Positions 15,356 to 27,832 of a stretch of 64,000 bases of DNA are shown here, piece by piece. Below the pieces are notes generated by a model. It saw only the letters and a program-made list of their open reading frames with translations, ran no database searches and was not told where the DNA came from. Position 1 is the first letter of the stretch, and each line of letters begins with the position of its first letter. The stretch comes from Anaeromyces robustus (lineage: Eukaryota > Neocallimastigomycota > Neocallimastigomycetes > Neocallimastigales > Neocallimastigaceae): assembly GCA_002104895.1 (NCBI GenBank), contig MCFG01000044.1, positions 192,001 through 256,000 of the forward strand, read 5' to 3'. The position numbers were made by a program, and so were the translations under genes.

Positions 15356-16315
15356 TTTTTCTTTTAACTTTTCAATTTTACTATTTTTTTCTTAACTATA
15401 TATAATAATAATATAAAAAAAATTTAAAAATTTTCAATGATTCATTAAAAGCAAAAATAATTGAAATTACATCAATATTAAAAAATTTGTTATAAATAAA
15501 AAAAATTAAATATAATTAGTAATTTATTAAATATTTATTTATATATAAATTTTTATTTATAAAAAACTAAATAATAATCTAAATATAAAATTTATTTTTA
15601 AATCTCTTTTGATCATATATATTATACATTATAATATTTATTTTTATTTTAATTATTAAATCTCTTTTTTTCTTTAAAAGGAAAAAAATAAATTTAAATA
15701 GTACATCATACAATGTTAAAAAAAAGGGGTGATTTACAAATTTAAAATAAATATCAAAAAAAAAAAAGATTTTTTACCTTCAATATAATTATAAAAAAAA
15801 CCTTAATATTTATATATAGATTTATTAATTTTATTATTTTTTTATTATTATTTTTGTATTTTTGTTTAATAATTTATTAATTTTCCTTTTAATTTTTTCA
15901 GATTTTAATTATTGTTATATTTGTTTTTCTGTTCTTTTACTATTATCTATATATAGATATAAGGCTATTAAACAAATATGATTTATAATTATAAAGAATT
16001 CAATTTTTTTTTTTTATTTTATTTTTTTGTTTTATTTGTTCTTTTTTTTTTTTTTTTTTTAATTTTTAATTATTTTTAATTATTTTCTTTACTATTATTT
16101 TTCTTTTTGATTTATATATTGAACCTTTATTATTTTATATTTTCTGTAAAGAGAAAAAAAAAATTTTTTTTTATTATTAAATATTTATTAATTAATGATT
16201 AACTTTAATTTTTTCTTTTTTTTTTTTAATCCAGTAAAAATAAAGCTTCCATCTTAAATTTTTTTTATCTAATATTTATTAAAAATTTTTTATTAGATAA
16301 TAATAGTTATATAAA

Positions 16316-16349
<34 letters not shown>

Positions 16350-16410
16350 TATAATTATTATTATTATTTATTATTATTATTATTTATAATTATTATTATT
16401 ATTATTTATA

Positions 16411-16446
<36 letters not shown>

Positions 16447-19400
16447 ATGAATTTATTTTATTTTTTTTTTTTTTTTTTTACTTTAAATATTGCAATAATT
16501 TACTATATAATTTTTTTTTTTACAGCATTAGTTAACCTACTTTTTTTTGTTGTTGAAATGAATTGTATATTTTTTTGTATTTATTATTAATTATATTGTA
16601 TTATACGTTAACATTATAAACATATATAAAAACTAACATATTATAACTAATAATCTAATATATCATCTATTATTTTAATTAAATTAGTTATATTTATATT
16701 TTATTTAAAATATTATTACAATATAGTTTTTTTATTACAATTAAATTTTTACTTTATAGGAAATAATTAATATGTGTTTAATTGATTTTTTTAAATATAT
16801 TAACTCTTATATAATATATATTAATATATATTAAAATATATATATTAAAATGATTATTTTATAAAAAAAAAAAATACAAAACTTACCATATAAAGAAATC
16901 TACCACTTTTTTTTTTTAAAAAAAAAAAAAAAAAGTTTTTTATAATAATTAATTATGAATTATTTTATATTATTTATATTAAAATATTATATTAAAATAT
17001 TTGATTATAAAAAATTTTTTGTTGTTAATAAAAAAAAATCTATTGTAGAAATAAAAAATAAAAAAAATAAAAAAAAAAAAAGAATAATAAAAAGTTTATA
17101 TATTTAAAAGAACAAATTTAAAAATAATAAATAGTAACAAGAAAAAAGCCATTCCATTAATATTCAAATCCTATCCTTTATTTTTTGAATATAATAATTA
17201 TTATAATAATGTGTAATACAATCCGTTTTTTTTTTTTTTTTTATTATATATTATATATTAAAAATAATGGAAAAATTAACTTATTAAATAATTATAATAA
17301 TAATATTTAATATTTAATAATAAATTATTTTATAATTACTTATAATTATAATATAATAATATTAACAATAATATAAAATCAATTCATTTTTTTTTTTTAT
17401 TTTCAAATCAATACAACTTAATGAATTGTCATTTTATACATTTATTTCTCAATATATTATAATTAATTATTTATATATGTATATTCAATTTAACCAATCA
17501 TAAAACATCTTTAATTACTATTACAGTATAAATTGAGATATTCAAAAAAAAAAAATAAAAAGTTTAAAAATTATTAAAATTTAAATAGTTTAAAAATAAA
17601 TTAAAAAAATAAATTTGTGTATTTTATAATTAAAATTTAAACTAATAATTAAAAAATAAAAAAAAAAAAATCTATTCTAATAATAAGAAGTTAAATAAAA
17701 TTTTAAGAGTAATTATTAAATATTATTTAATAGATTTTAGATTTTAGATTTTTGAAAAAAAAAACTTTTATTATTATTTTTTCTTCTATACAAGGAGAAA
17801 AAAAGTTAAAGAAAGAGAATTATTTAAAAAGAAAAAACAATATATATGATGTTATAATATTATAATGAATATTATAGAAAGAAAAAAACTATTAATTTAT
17901 TTAATTTTTCCAAATATAATAACTTCTTTCTTAAGTTCATATTTTTAATAAAAAAAAATATGAATTCCTTTTACATTATACCTATATTTTATGGAATAAC
18001 GATTAACGGTTTATATTTATATTAAACAATAATTAACATAATAAAAAAATATATTAATTTCTTTTATTCTTATATTTCTATCTATTCCTTTTTTTTTTTT
18101 TTTCTTTAAATTCTCTAGTTTCAACTAATTTTAGATAATATTCTATTTTTGGCTTAGTAAATCATATGATTTATCTACAATAATTTTATTTATAGCCATA
18201 TTTTTTAATATTACATATATTATATAAATTCTTTGAATAAAAAATTCATTAATATTTTAAATTCTTGATAAATATAAAGTCACATAATAAATTAAAAATG
18301 AACGTTTTTTCTTTTTATTTTGTATAACAATATATTTGATAATAAATAAAACCAAAACAATTTATATAAATTATATAAATTATATTTAAATATTAAAAAA
18401 GAAAATCATATGTAAATTGTTATAAATGATTTTCTTTTATTGTAATTTAATAAATGAAAAATCTTAATATTATTAATAGGATGAAAACATTAATATGATA
18501 AAAACGCCTATTTTTAAACACCTATCATACACTACATTTTGTAGTCAAAATGTTAAAAAAAAAGGATGTAAAAAAATAATATATATATATAATTTATATT
18601 TATTTACTTTTATATATATTACCTTTAAGAAAGTTAGGAATAAAATATATATATATATTATATGTATATATTATTTTATTTTTTCATTAATTATTAAAAA
18701 ATAAAATATCATTAATCATTATTTTAACATAATCATATCTTTTGTATAAAATATCAATAATAATAATAATTAATGAAAAAATTATAAACTGAAAATATAA
18801 TTATTAAAAAAGAATTTTAATATATTTTAACCCTTTTTTTTTTTTTTTTTTTTTTTTTTATGATTTAAGTATAATTTTTTTTTATATCTTAAAATTCTGT
18901 ATAAAATATATATATTTTTTTATAATGAACATATTAATAAGCTTTAGTTATACTTTATCACTTTCTAGAATGTTTTAATCATTAAAATTTTAATAGTTCC
19001 ATAACTTTATTTAAAACTATTATTATTTAACTTTTTAAATTATATATCACTATGTGATTTTGAGGGAAAAAAAAGAAAAAAAAGGTTTTTAAAAAAATTA
19101 TTCTTTTTATTTAGTATAAATATATTGAAATGATTATATATTATTATAAATATTTAATAAAAGAAAAATAATGTCAATTATTAATATTATATATCTTTCA
19201 GTATAAAAAAAATTTTTTTTTTTCTTTATTAAGAAAAGGATTATTTCATTTATTTTCAATAAAAATGAGTTTAACATATGTAATATAAAAATATTAAAGC
19301 TTATATCATATATTTATCTATATTTTAATGTCTATATTTAATTATAATATTACAATTAAATATAGACTTGCTTAATTAATAATAAAATAATAAAAATATA

Positions 19401-19795
19401 GACTTTGTTTAATTAGTAATAAAACAATTAATAGAAAATTAAAAAATGAAATAAAATAAATAATGAATAAAAATACATTTATATATTTAAATAATATTAA
19501 AATAAAATTAAAAAAAATATATATATATATAATTAATAAATGAAATAGTAAGAATTAAATTAGTAATAAATATTATTTTCTTGAAAAAATACAATAAAAA
19601 GAAATATATCATAAATTTCATAATATTACATAACATATAAAGAATTATAATTTATAATTTTTTACAATATTACAATAAATTTTTAAAAGATATACAATTA
19701 AAATAATTATAGTATTTTATTACTATTATTATTTATTAATTTTTTTATTATTACTGTATTTGATGTTAGTATTATTTATTATTTATTATTATTAT

Positions 19796-19855
<60 letters not shown>

Positions 19856-19934
19856 TCTGCATTTGTTGTTAGTATTATTTATTATTTATTATTATTATTA
19901 TTATTATTTCTGCATTTGTTGTTAGTATTATTTA

Positions 19935-19973
<39 letters not shown>

Positions 19974-20283
19974 TCTGCATTTGTTGTTAGTATTATTTAT
20001 TATTTATTATTATTATTATTATTATGATTATGATTATTATTTCTGATTATTATTATTATTATTATTATTGTTGTTGTTGTTATTATTTATTATTATCACC
20101 ATCATCATTATTATTATTTTAATTATTATTAATTTTATTTATTCTTATAAATAATTATGAATAAAAGATTAAGAACATTGAGAACATTGACCAAAACCTA
20201 GATAACTATATATTAAATATTATAATAAAATAAATAATTAATAAATAGTAATAATTAATAAATAGTAATAATAATAATAATAT
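15356..20283. other. 4.9-kb AT-rich intergenic stretch
   Basis: No gene, tRNA or rRNA is visible. It holds a TTA microsatellite (16320-16442), many homopolymer runs and the degenerate minisatellite at 19754-20035. The one open frame of note (18495-18704) is Ile/Tyr/Lys low-complexity sequence with no family signal. Confidence 0.6.
19754..20035. repeat. Degenerate minisatellite in a TTA array
   Basis: A CTG(C/T)ATTTG(T/A)TGTTAG word recurs at 19754, 19857, 19910 and 19975, separated by TTA/TTTA runs of varying length. Confidence 0.85.
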
Positions 20284-21145
20284 TTATAATATCGTATTTA
20301 CGAACCCTGCATTTATAGTTTTATTATTCTTATGATATGTATCAAAACTTTTAAATTTTTTAGGTTTATCTTTACTTGATAATTTTTTACCTGCTTCAGG
20401 CTATTATATATATATATAATAAAACATATAAATTATTATATTATTATAACTATTACATATAAATTTTGAATAAAATATATAATATCAATTTTAGGTTTTT
20501 ATAAAATCCATCTATATATAGTTTTAATGAATTTGTCAAATTTTGTAATTTGAAATTAAATAAAATTATTATAAATTTTAAAACATATATAATTCGAATA
20601 TATTTACAGATATTAAAGTATAAAAGAACATATATATGAAGTTGAAAAATAATTTAATATTATAATATATAACAAAAAGATAATGTAAAAGTTTTGAATC
20701 TTTTGATTCAAATCCTCTATTCTTTCTTCTTTCATTAGCTAAATCAATTCCAGAAGGATTTGTATTATTAATGGTATCTTCATTATTATTCTCATCATTT
20801 TCATTTTCTTCTTCTTTAGTTTGTTTTGTATCTGATTCAAGTAAAGATTTTGTCTCTTCTACTATTTCTTCTTTTGTTTCATTGTCTATGTTTTCATTTT
20901 TATCATTTTCATTTTCATTTTCTGAATTATTTTTTTTTACTTTGGAAGATTTTCTTTTTCTTAAAAGTAATGATTCTTCATATTGTTTTCTTCTTATTTC
21001 TTTTAATTCATTAAATTCTTCATTATTTTCTTCTTTGAATAGAATTATCCAAATTATAAATTTATTATTATCATTATTATATTTTTTTTAATTTTAATAT
21101 TAAATACTATATTATATATTATAGATAAAAAGATGTACCTTGCAT
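20284..21145 (-). CDS. Small charged protein, three exons
   Basis: A model in three exons, 21145-21139 (7 nt, ATGCAAG), 21032-20674 and 20400-20284, gives 160 residues in phase. The middle exon encodes a Glu/Lys/Asn-rich, coiled-coil-like protein (NELKEIRRKQYEESLLLRKR, then an acidic stretch and GIDLANERRKNRGFESKDS). The last exon is Lys-rich (KPKKFKSFDTYHKNNKT). The acceptor of intron 1 is CAAAG and the donor of intron 2 is GTTATA, both weak. A GTAAAT site near the end of the last exon could add a further exon ending in a short Cys-containing peptide near 20180. The composition suggests a nuclear or nucleolar protein, but I recognise no family. Confidence 0.5.
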
Positions 21146-21576
21146 TTTTATATTTATTTTGTTTTTAAAATTATTTAAATATTATCTTACAAGAATAATT
21201 TATATATATATTGAAATTTTAATATTTCTTTTATTATATTATTTTATTGTTTTTATTAAATTATTTTGAATAGATATAAATATTATATATATATTGATAG
21301 TAATCTTTATATTATTATATACATCTGAAAATTACATATATATAAGTTTTTTTATTACAGTAATATTTTTATATTTATTTATTTTTAGGTAAAAACACAA
21401 AACAAATATAAAAATAAAAACAATTTTATATATATATTTATTAATTATTATTTTTATTTTTTAAATGAAAAAACTTTATTTAATAAAAAACATTCTTAGA
21501 ATATTTAATTAATATAAATTAAAATAAATAAATAAGTAAAATAAATAAATAAATAAATAAAATAAAAATAAATAAA

Positions 21577-21607
<31 letters not shown>

Positions 21608-22741
21608 TAAATAAGTAATAAATAAAGTAAAATTAATGAATAAAATAAATAAATAGTAAATAAATAAAATAAATAAATAGTAAATAAATAAGAGTTATTA
21701 ATGAATTATTATTTATATTTATATATTTTATATATTTAATAATAATTCATTATTATAATATTAAAAAAAAAAAAATAAAATAAAATAAAAAACTTCTTTA
21801 TATATTATTATATTTTATATTATATCTTTCCAAACAATGGTTAATGGTGTAATGTAAAAATCATGGTCAATTTGGTGTCATAATCATTAATTAATTATCC
21901 TATAATGAATCTTTTTATTTTTTTTTTTGAATTTATTTAATAATGTAACTTTAATAAATAGAAAAAATAAAGTTTATAAAGTTTGTATATATAAATTTAA
22001 TATATAAATAATATACTAATAATATTAATCTATAAAAAATTTTTTTTTATTATTTGTTTTAAATATTAATTAGAATTTAGGAGAAAAAATAAATAAATAA
22101 ATTTGTTTTATATATTACCCTATAACAATTATCTTTGTAGTTTTCTTTTTTCTTAAAATTAATTCATATTATATATTAATTTTTTTATACTTTATTTTAT
22201 TATAAAGAAATTAATTGAAATTATTATTTTATTTTTAAATAAACTATATATATTTATTTATTATTATAATTAAATAATATATATATTTAAAGGATAAATA
22301 AAATAATAAAAAAATAATATAATTAAGTATTATTGATTAATATTTAATAAATTTAAATTTCGAATTAAAACCATTTTTAAGATTTCGAATCTTATTTCAT
22401 TTATAATAAATAAAAAGACTAAAAAATAAAATAAAGATAAAAAATAAAAACTATTATATCAGCAAAATAAAAAAAATATTACAAACGAAAAGTTAAAAAA
22501 AAAAAAAACTTAATTATAATCTGGAATTATACTTCAATTATATATATAAAAAATCAATATCTATTATTAAACATTTCATTAATTAATAATAATAAAAATT
22601 AAAAACAGGATTTTTTATTTCTTATTATTATTATCATTTTAAAATAATCTTTTAAATATATTTTATAAAAATATACTTATTATATTATAAATTTAGGAAA
22701 TATTAAAAAAAAAAAAATAAAATAAAGGAAAAGAAATAAAA
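21146..22741. other. Shared 5' intergenic region of divergent genes
   Basis: This 1.6-kb region lies between two divergently transcribed genes. It has an AAAT-type repeat at about 21525-21690, long A/T runs and no open frame of note. Promoters for both genes must lie here, but no element can be named with confidence. Confidence 0.55.
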
Positions 22742-24487
22742 ATGCATTTCAAATTAAATCATTTATTATTAGTATTAGGTTTTGTGAATATATCTTTAGC
22801 TTTAACAACTAAAGAGTTCATGAAATCTATTGGTATGGGTGTTAATATAGGACATACTTTTGATACAATAAGAGATTGGTCTAATATTGACATTTCAGAA
22901 ATTAATAGTGATTTTAAACTTTGGACTGATTCTGAAGTAAAAATTAAGGAAGCTGTAGAAGGTTATAAAAATTTAGGTTTTCATTCCATTCGTATACCTG
23001 TAAAATGGTCAACTCGTCCAACAACTAAAACACCAATTGAACCAAAATTATTAAAAGCAGTAGAAGAAGTTGTTCGAGTAGCTATTGAAAATGATATGTA
23101 TGTTATTATTAATTTAGAAACAGATAATTTTTATATGAATGGATTTATTTCAGAAGATAAAGCTATTCTTACTGAAACTTATGATAGTTATAAAGGAACT
23201 TGGAAACAAATCGCTAATTATTTTAAAGATTATGATGAACATTTAATGTTTGAAGCATTAAATGAATCAGGTTATTGGGAAACTATATGGAATACTCGTA
23301 CAGCTGATGGTGATAGACCTGAAGCTCTCGCTGTTTTACTTAAAGTCAATCAAGAATTTATAAATACCGTTCGTTCTATTGAAGGATATAATCAAGAAAG
23401 ATATTTATTAATTGAAGGTTATGCTTGTGATCCAATTTTAACTCAAGATCACTTTTATAAAACACCTAGTGATCCAAAAAGTTCAGGAAAACTTATTGTT
23501 TCACTTTATTATTTCATTCCTTACACATTTACTGTTATAGAAAAGGTAATTATAAATATAAGATATATATATATATTTTAATATAATAATTATAAATACT
23601 TTATAATTATTATTATTATTATTATTATTAAATATATTTTTCTTTTTTATTTTTTTTTTATTTATTTATAAATATTCCTATATATATGTTTTTATATTCA
23701 ATTCTTTTCTATTTTATTCTAATTCTAATTTTAATTCTATTTCAAATTATTTATTTGTATTAATATATAAATATATTATATTTTTTTTTACATAAATAAA
23801 AATAAGTATGGTATATGGGGATCTTCATATGATGTTCATCAACTTCAAGAAGTTGTTGATGATCTCAGATATCGTTTTGTTATTCAAGGAGTTCCAGTCA
23901 TTTTTACAAGATATGGTACAAATATTAGAAATAGAAAAAGAGAAGATATTCGTAGTTTCTTAACATCTGTTGCTAATATTACTACAACAGGTGAAATACC
24001 ATCTTTCTTTAATGATATTGGAGCATTAATTGATCGTACTCAAGTACCACTTTCCTTTACAGATAAAGAATTAGGTGAATCATATCTTGAAATGGGTAAA
24101 CGTTTTAATCCAAAACCTAAGACTGATAATGATAATGATAATGATAATGATAATGATGATAATGAAAAAGAAATTTGTTTCTCAGAACCTGATTATCCAT
24201 GTTGTTCCAATTGTGATGTCGAAATAATTTGGAATGATGAAAATAAAGGACAATCTTGGAGTATTGAAAATAATAATTGGTGTGGTATATTACAAAGTTG
24301 TTTTAAAACTAAAACTACAACAACAACAACTACTACTTCTGATACTTCCAATCCAACTTCAAATAATTGTTGGTCTTTAGCTTTAGGTTATCCATGTTGT
24401 CAATCATCTACTAAAGTTCATACTACAGATGAAAATGGTTCATGGGGTATAGAAAATAATCAATGGTGTGGTATTCCAACAAATTAA
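22742..24487 (+). CDS. Secreted GH5-like protein with two dockerins, catalytic residues lost
   Basis: Exons 22742-23545 and 23807-24487 flank a 261-bp intron and give 494 residues. Order: signal peptide (1-20), GH5-fold domain (about 25-365), Asp/Asn linker, dockerin 1 (392-429), Thr-rich linker, dockerin 2 (456-491). Both dockerins show the fungal CBM10-type pattern with CWS..GYPCC and WGIENNQWCGI, though the first is degenerate. Fold landmarks of GH5 are clear: GVNIGHTFD, IRIPVKW, LMFEALNES and LIVSLYYFIPY. Glu175 sits where the acid/base is expected. The nucleophile motif, normally like IGEYG, reads FTRYG, putting Arg303 where Glu should be. The LHH motif reads LET (126-127), and the His of the HYY motif is Tyr256. 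Hydrolysis is therefore unlikely. It probably docks in the fungal cellulosome as a binding or structural protein. The family is secure; loss of activity is inferred from the residues. Confidence 0.85.
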
Positions 24488-24914
24488 AAATGAAAATAAA
24501 AATGAAAATAAAAATGAAAATAACTGAATAAATAAATAAAAATTATGAATAAATAAATTAAATAAATTAATAAAAATTTAAAAAACTAGAATATAGCAAT
24601 ATATAAAAAAAAAGAATATAAAAAGAAGAAAAATAAAAAAAAATAAGAAAATAGATAAAATAATTAAAAAAAAAAGTATTAAAAAAATAAAAATAAAAAT
24701 AAAACTTATTAAAAGATAATAAAATGTGCAATCAATTTAAAAAATAAAATAAAAAAAAGTTAAAATAAAAATAAAAAAAAAAAATTTTTAAAATACAAAA
24801 AAAGAATGATTTTGTTAAATTACATTGTTATTCATATATATCTTTATATAACATATATATTTTGTGTCTGTGTGTTAAATAATCTTATATTATGGATATA
24901 AAATAAAAATGGAT

Positions 24915-24951
<37 letters not shown>

Positions 24952-26842
24952 GTTTAATAATCTATTGATATAGAAATATTTAATTTAAAAAAATAATATT
25001 TGTGTATATAGAGTAAAGTAATCATGTAGGATAATTAAGCCTAATACCAAAATACATATATATTTAATTAACAAAGTTAAATAGATAATATATATTTTAT
25101 AATTAAGATGAAAAAAAAAAACCATTCATGTAGAAAAATTTATAGATCATTATAGGAATTTAATATTGAAGCTTATTTTCATTCCTATTTATAAATTAAA
25201 ATATTCCTCCATCAAAATCTATTAAATTATTAAGTAATATTAGATATGAATTCTAGATTAAAAGTTGTTTAAAAATACCTTATCTTTATCATAGCAATCT
25301 ACAAAAAAATATAAAAAGAGTATAATACAATCAGTATAATTGTGAGTAAGATAATACGACAGTCTCACAATATATACAGATCATGTCAATGTATTTTTAA
25401 TCTATATCTTTAAATATATCAAATGCATAATAATTATTATGTAAAATATCTATGTACCAAATAATATTATCATTATAATCTTAATCGGTATTCAAGGGGA
25501 TTCCCAGAGATTAGTTTCTATTAATTTTTTCATTTATCAAAAATATATAAGTCATTAATAAAACTAAAAATATAAGATCTCTTTAAATATAACCGTCAAA
25601 AAAACTAATCACTAATATTCCTATTATGACTCCTTATTATTTATATAATATATACTTTTAGGTCAAATGTTAACAAATATCTCAATAAAATAAATCAAGA
25701 TGAAATATTTGGAAGGAGATATCCATAATAAGTCACAAAAGAAAATCTACTTATATATTGTTTGCAAATATGTTATTTAAATGTTTATTTTAATTTTAAT
25801 ATATCTTCAATATTAAATTGAAATATTTTTTTGGATCATGAAAATATATCGTGAATATGGATTTTTATTTCAGGAATTTAATAGTAAATCTTATTTTGAA
25901 AAATATTCTAAATATTTGCCCTTATTGTGGTGGTACCAAAGCTTTTTTTTTTTTTCACATTGAATTATATATATATATATATATAATGAGTTATAATAGG
26001 AATGTTAATGATTAGTTCTTTAAAAATACAAAAATTTTTCTTTTGAGAGCCAATGGAATGTTTACTATTAAGAAGAAAACTAGAGAATGAATTTATAATC
26101 AAGTTAAATTTTGAATTGAGGTTAAAAATAATAGGATTAAGGGAAAAGAGAATTAATAAAAGGGATGTACCAAGATATTTTATAGCAAGAAATTTTTGTA
26201 ATGATTTTTATATATTGATGTTTTTTTTTTTTTTTTATAGACTAGGATTAATCTTTATTTAAAATAAAATAATTTAAATTTAACATACATATGAAATATA
26301 AATTATATATTAGAGAATATATATATAAAATAAATAAAAATAATAAAGAATACAAAAATAATAATAATAATAATTTATTACAGGTATTTTTATTCTTTAA
26401 AATATTTTTTTTTATCACCTTTTTTTTTTTTTACTTTTTTTTACAGATATTAATCAAATTGAAAAAAAATTTTTTTAGACTAAAGAAAGAAAATACACTT
26501 TCATGTTTTTTATTTATTATAAATAGTTATTAATACATTTAGTACATAAATAAAAAAATAGATTAAAATAAAAAAAAAGAAAATACTATCTAAAAATCTA
26601 TAACATAATATAAAAAAAAAGTAATAAATTTCTGAAATAATTATAATTTCAGTGTAGGGTATTTATTCAGATTTCACTCCTCTCTAAGTTGTGTCCACTA
26701 AACTCTCCCTTGGGTAATCGTTATTATTTTTAGTAAAAAAAGATGACTCCGAAGGCTCTGTGGTTGAAATAATATCGCGATTCGAGATATTATTATCATG
26801 TCTTATTGATTCGATTCAATGTCAACGTTCTTGGTAATAAAG

Positions 26843-26882
<40 letters not shown>

Positions 26883-27505
26883 CTAGGATTAATCTTTATT
26901 AATAAAGGGTGTTAATCAAATTAAAAATATTAAATAAATAAAAAGGAAAAAAGGTAAGACTTCTAACCTTTCCAAAAAAGAAAATTTTTAATAAAAAAAA
27001 ATTTTAATCTTAGAATTGAGAGGGGCTAAAAAAAAAAAAGAAAAAGGATTTTAAAGAAAAAAAATGATATATATAAAATTCTATAAGTCATCCATATATA
27101 AATTTCTATAAATCATCTATATGTAAAAAACAAAGAAAGAAAAGAAAGAAAAAAAATTTCATAATTATAAATTATGATAAAAAATTAATTTAAAAAGTGG
27201 ACATTTTTTTTACATAATTTTATTTCTAATTATAATTTTATTTTATTTTTATTTTTTAATTTTATTAAAAAGAGAAAAAAAAAAACTTAAATATATTAAA
27301 CATGAAAAAAAAAGAAAAAATAAAATTTTTTTTAATGATAAAAAATAATAATAAAAAAAAAAGAATACATAATATATATTAATATAATTATTTATTTTAG
27401 ATAAAAGAAAAAAAAAATATTAAAAACATTTTTTTTTTTGTTTCGTTTTGTTTTGTTTTAATTTACTTTTTATGTATGTATAAGAATTAATAAAATTGAA
27501 AAAAG

Positions 27506-27541
<36 letters not shown>

Positions 27542-27832
27542 TAATATTTATTAATAAACTTCAAATAGGAAAATGAATAAATATATTGTAAGGGAAAAAA
27601 AAAATGCATATATACATATATATTATAAATATATAATATATCATATATATTAATAAGATTTAATTATATATATATAATTATTTTTTTTATTATTATTATA
27701 GAAATGAGATGGATATTGACAAAAAAATAATAATAAAAGTAAAAAAAAAAAAAAAAGTTTTTTTTTTTTCTTTTCTTTTCTTTTATATTATTGTTATTGT
27801 TATTGTTATTATTATTGTTATTATTATTATTT
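24488..27832. other. Gene-free stretch with retroposon-like remnants
   Basis: Base composition is uneven. Homopolymer blocks (T34 at 24917-24950, T35 at 26845-26879, a T-run at 27511-27540) alternate with segments of higher complexity at 25000-26200 and 26650-26845. The open frame at 26053-26262 encodes a peptide of ordinary complexity for about 56 residues before a T-run, but no family is recognised. It may be a degraded mobile-element or exon fragment. The far right end is the 3' flank of the Zn2Cys6 gene. Confidence 0.5.
26845..26899 (-). mobile_element. Tiny truncated retroposed insertion (poly-A tail plus 20 nt)
   Basis: Read on the minus strand this is 20 nt followed by 35 A. It is flanked by the 10-bp direct repeat TAATAAAGGG at 26835-26844 and 26900-26909, which looks like a target-site duplication. 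The same unique tail, next to another T-run, occurs at 26239-26259. This is the pattern of a heavily 5'-truncated LINE or SINE copy. Confidence 0.5.

Noticed and set aside
20172-20220. Extra last exon of the charged protein ending GFGQCSQCS
   Set aside because: The peptide looks plausible, but the phase does not fit the GTAAAT donor at the end of the previous exon.
20771-21091. 106-residue Ser/Phe-rich open frame on the plus strand
   Set aside because: Antisense shadow of the charged-protein gene, which has a matching start exon and composition on the minus strand.
26053-26262. 69-residue open frame of ordinary complexity
   Set aside because: No family signal, ends in a T-run artefact, and lies in a region of element remnants.
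26640-26850. Possible tRNA or 5S rRNA gene
   Set aside because: Box-like motifs are present, but no acceptor stem, anticodon arm or 5S pattern could be folded.
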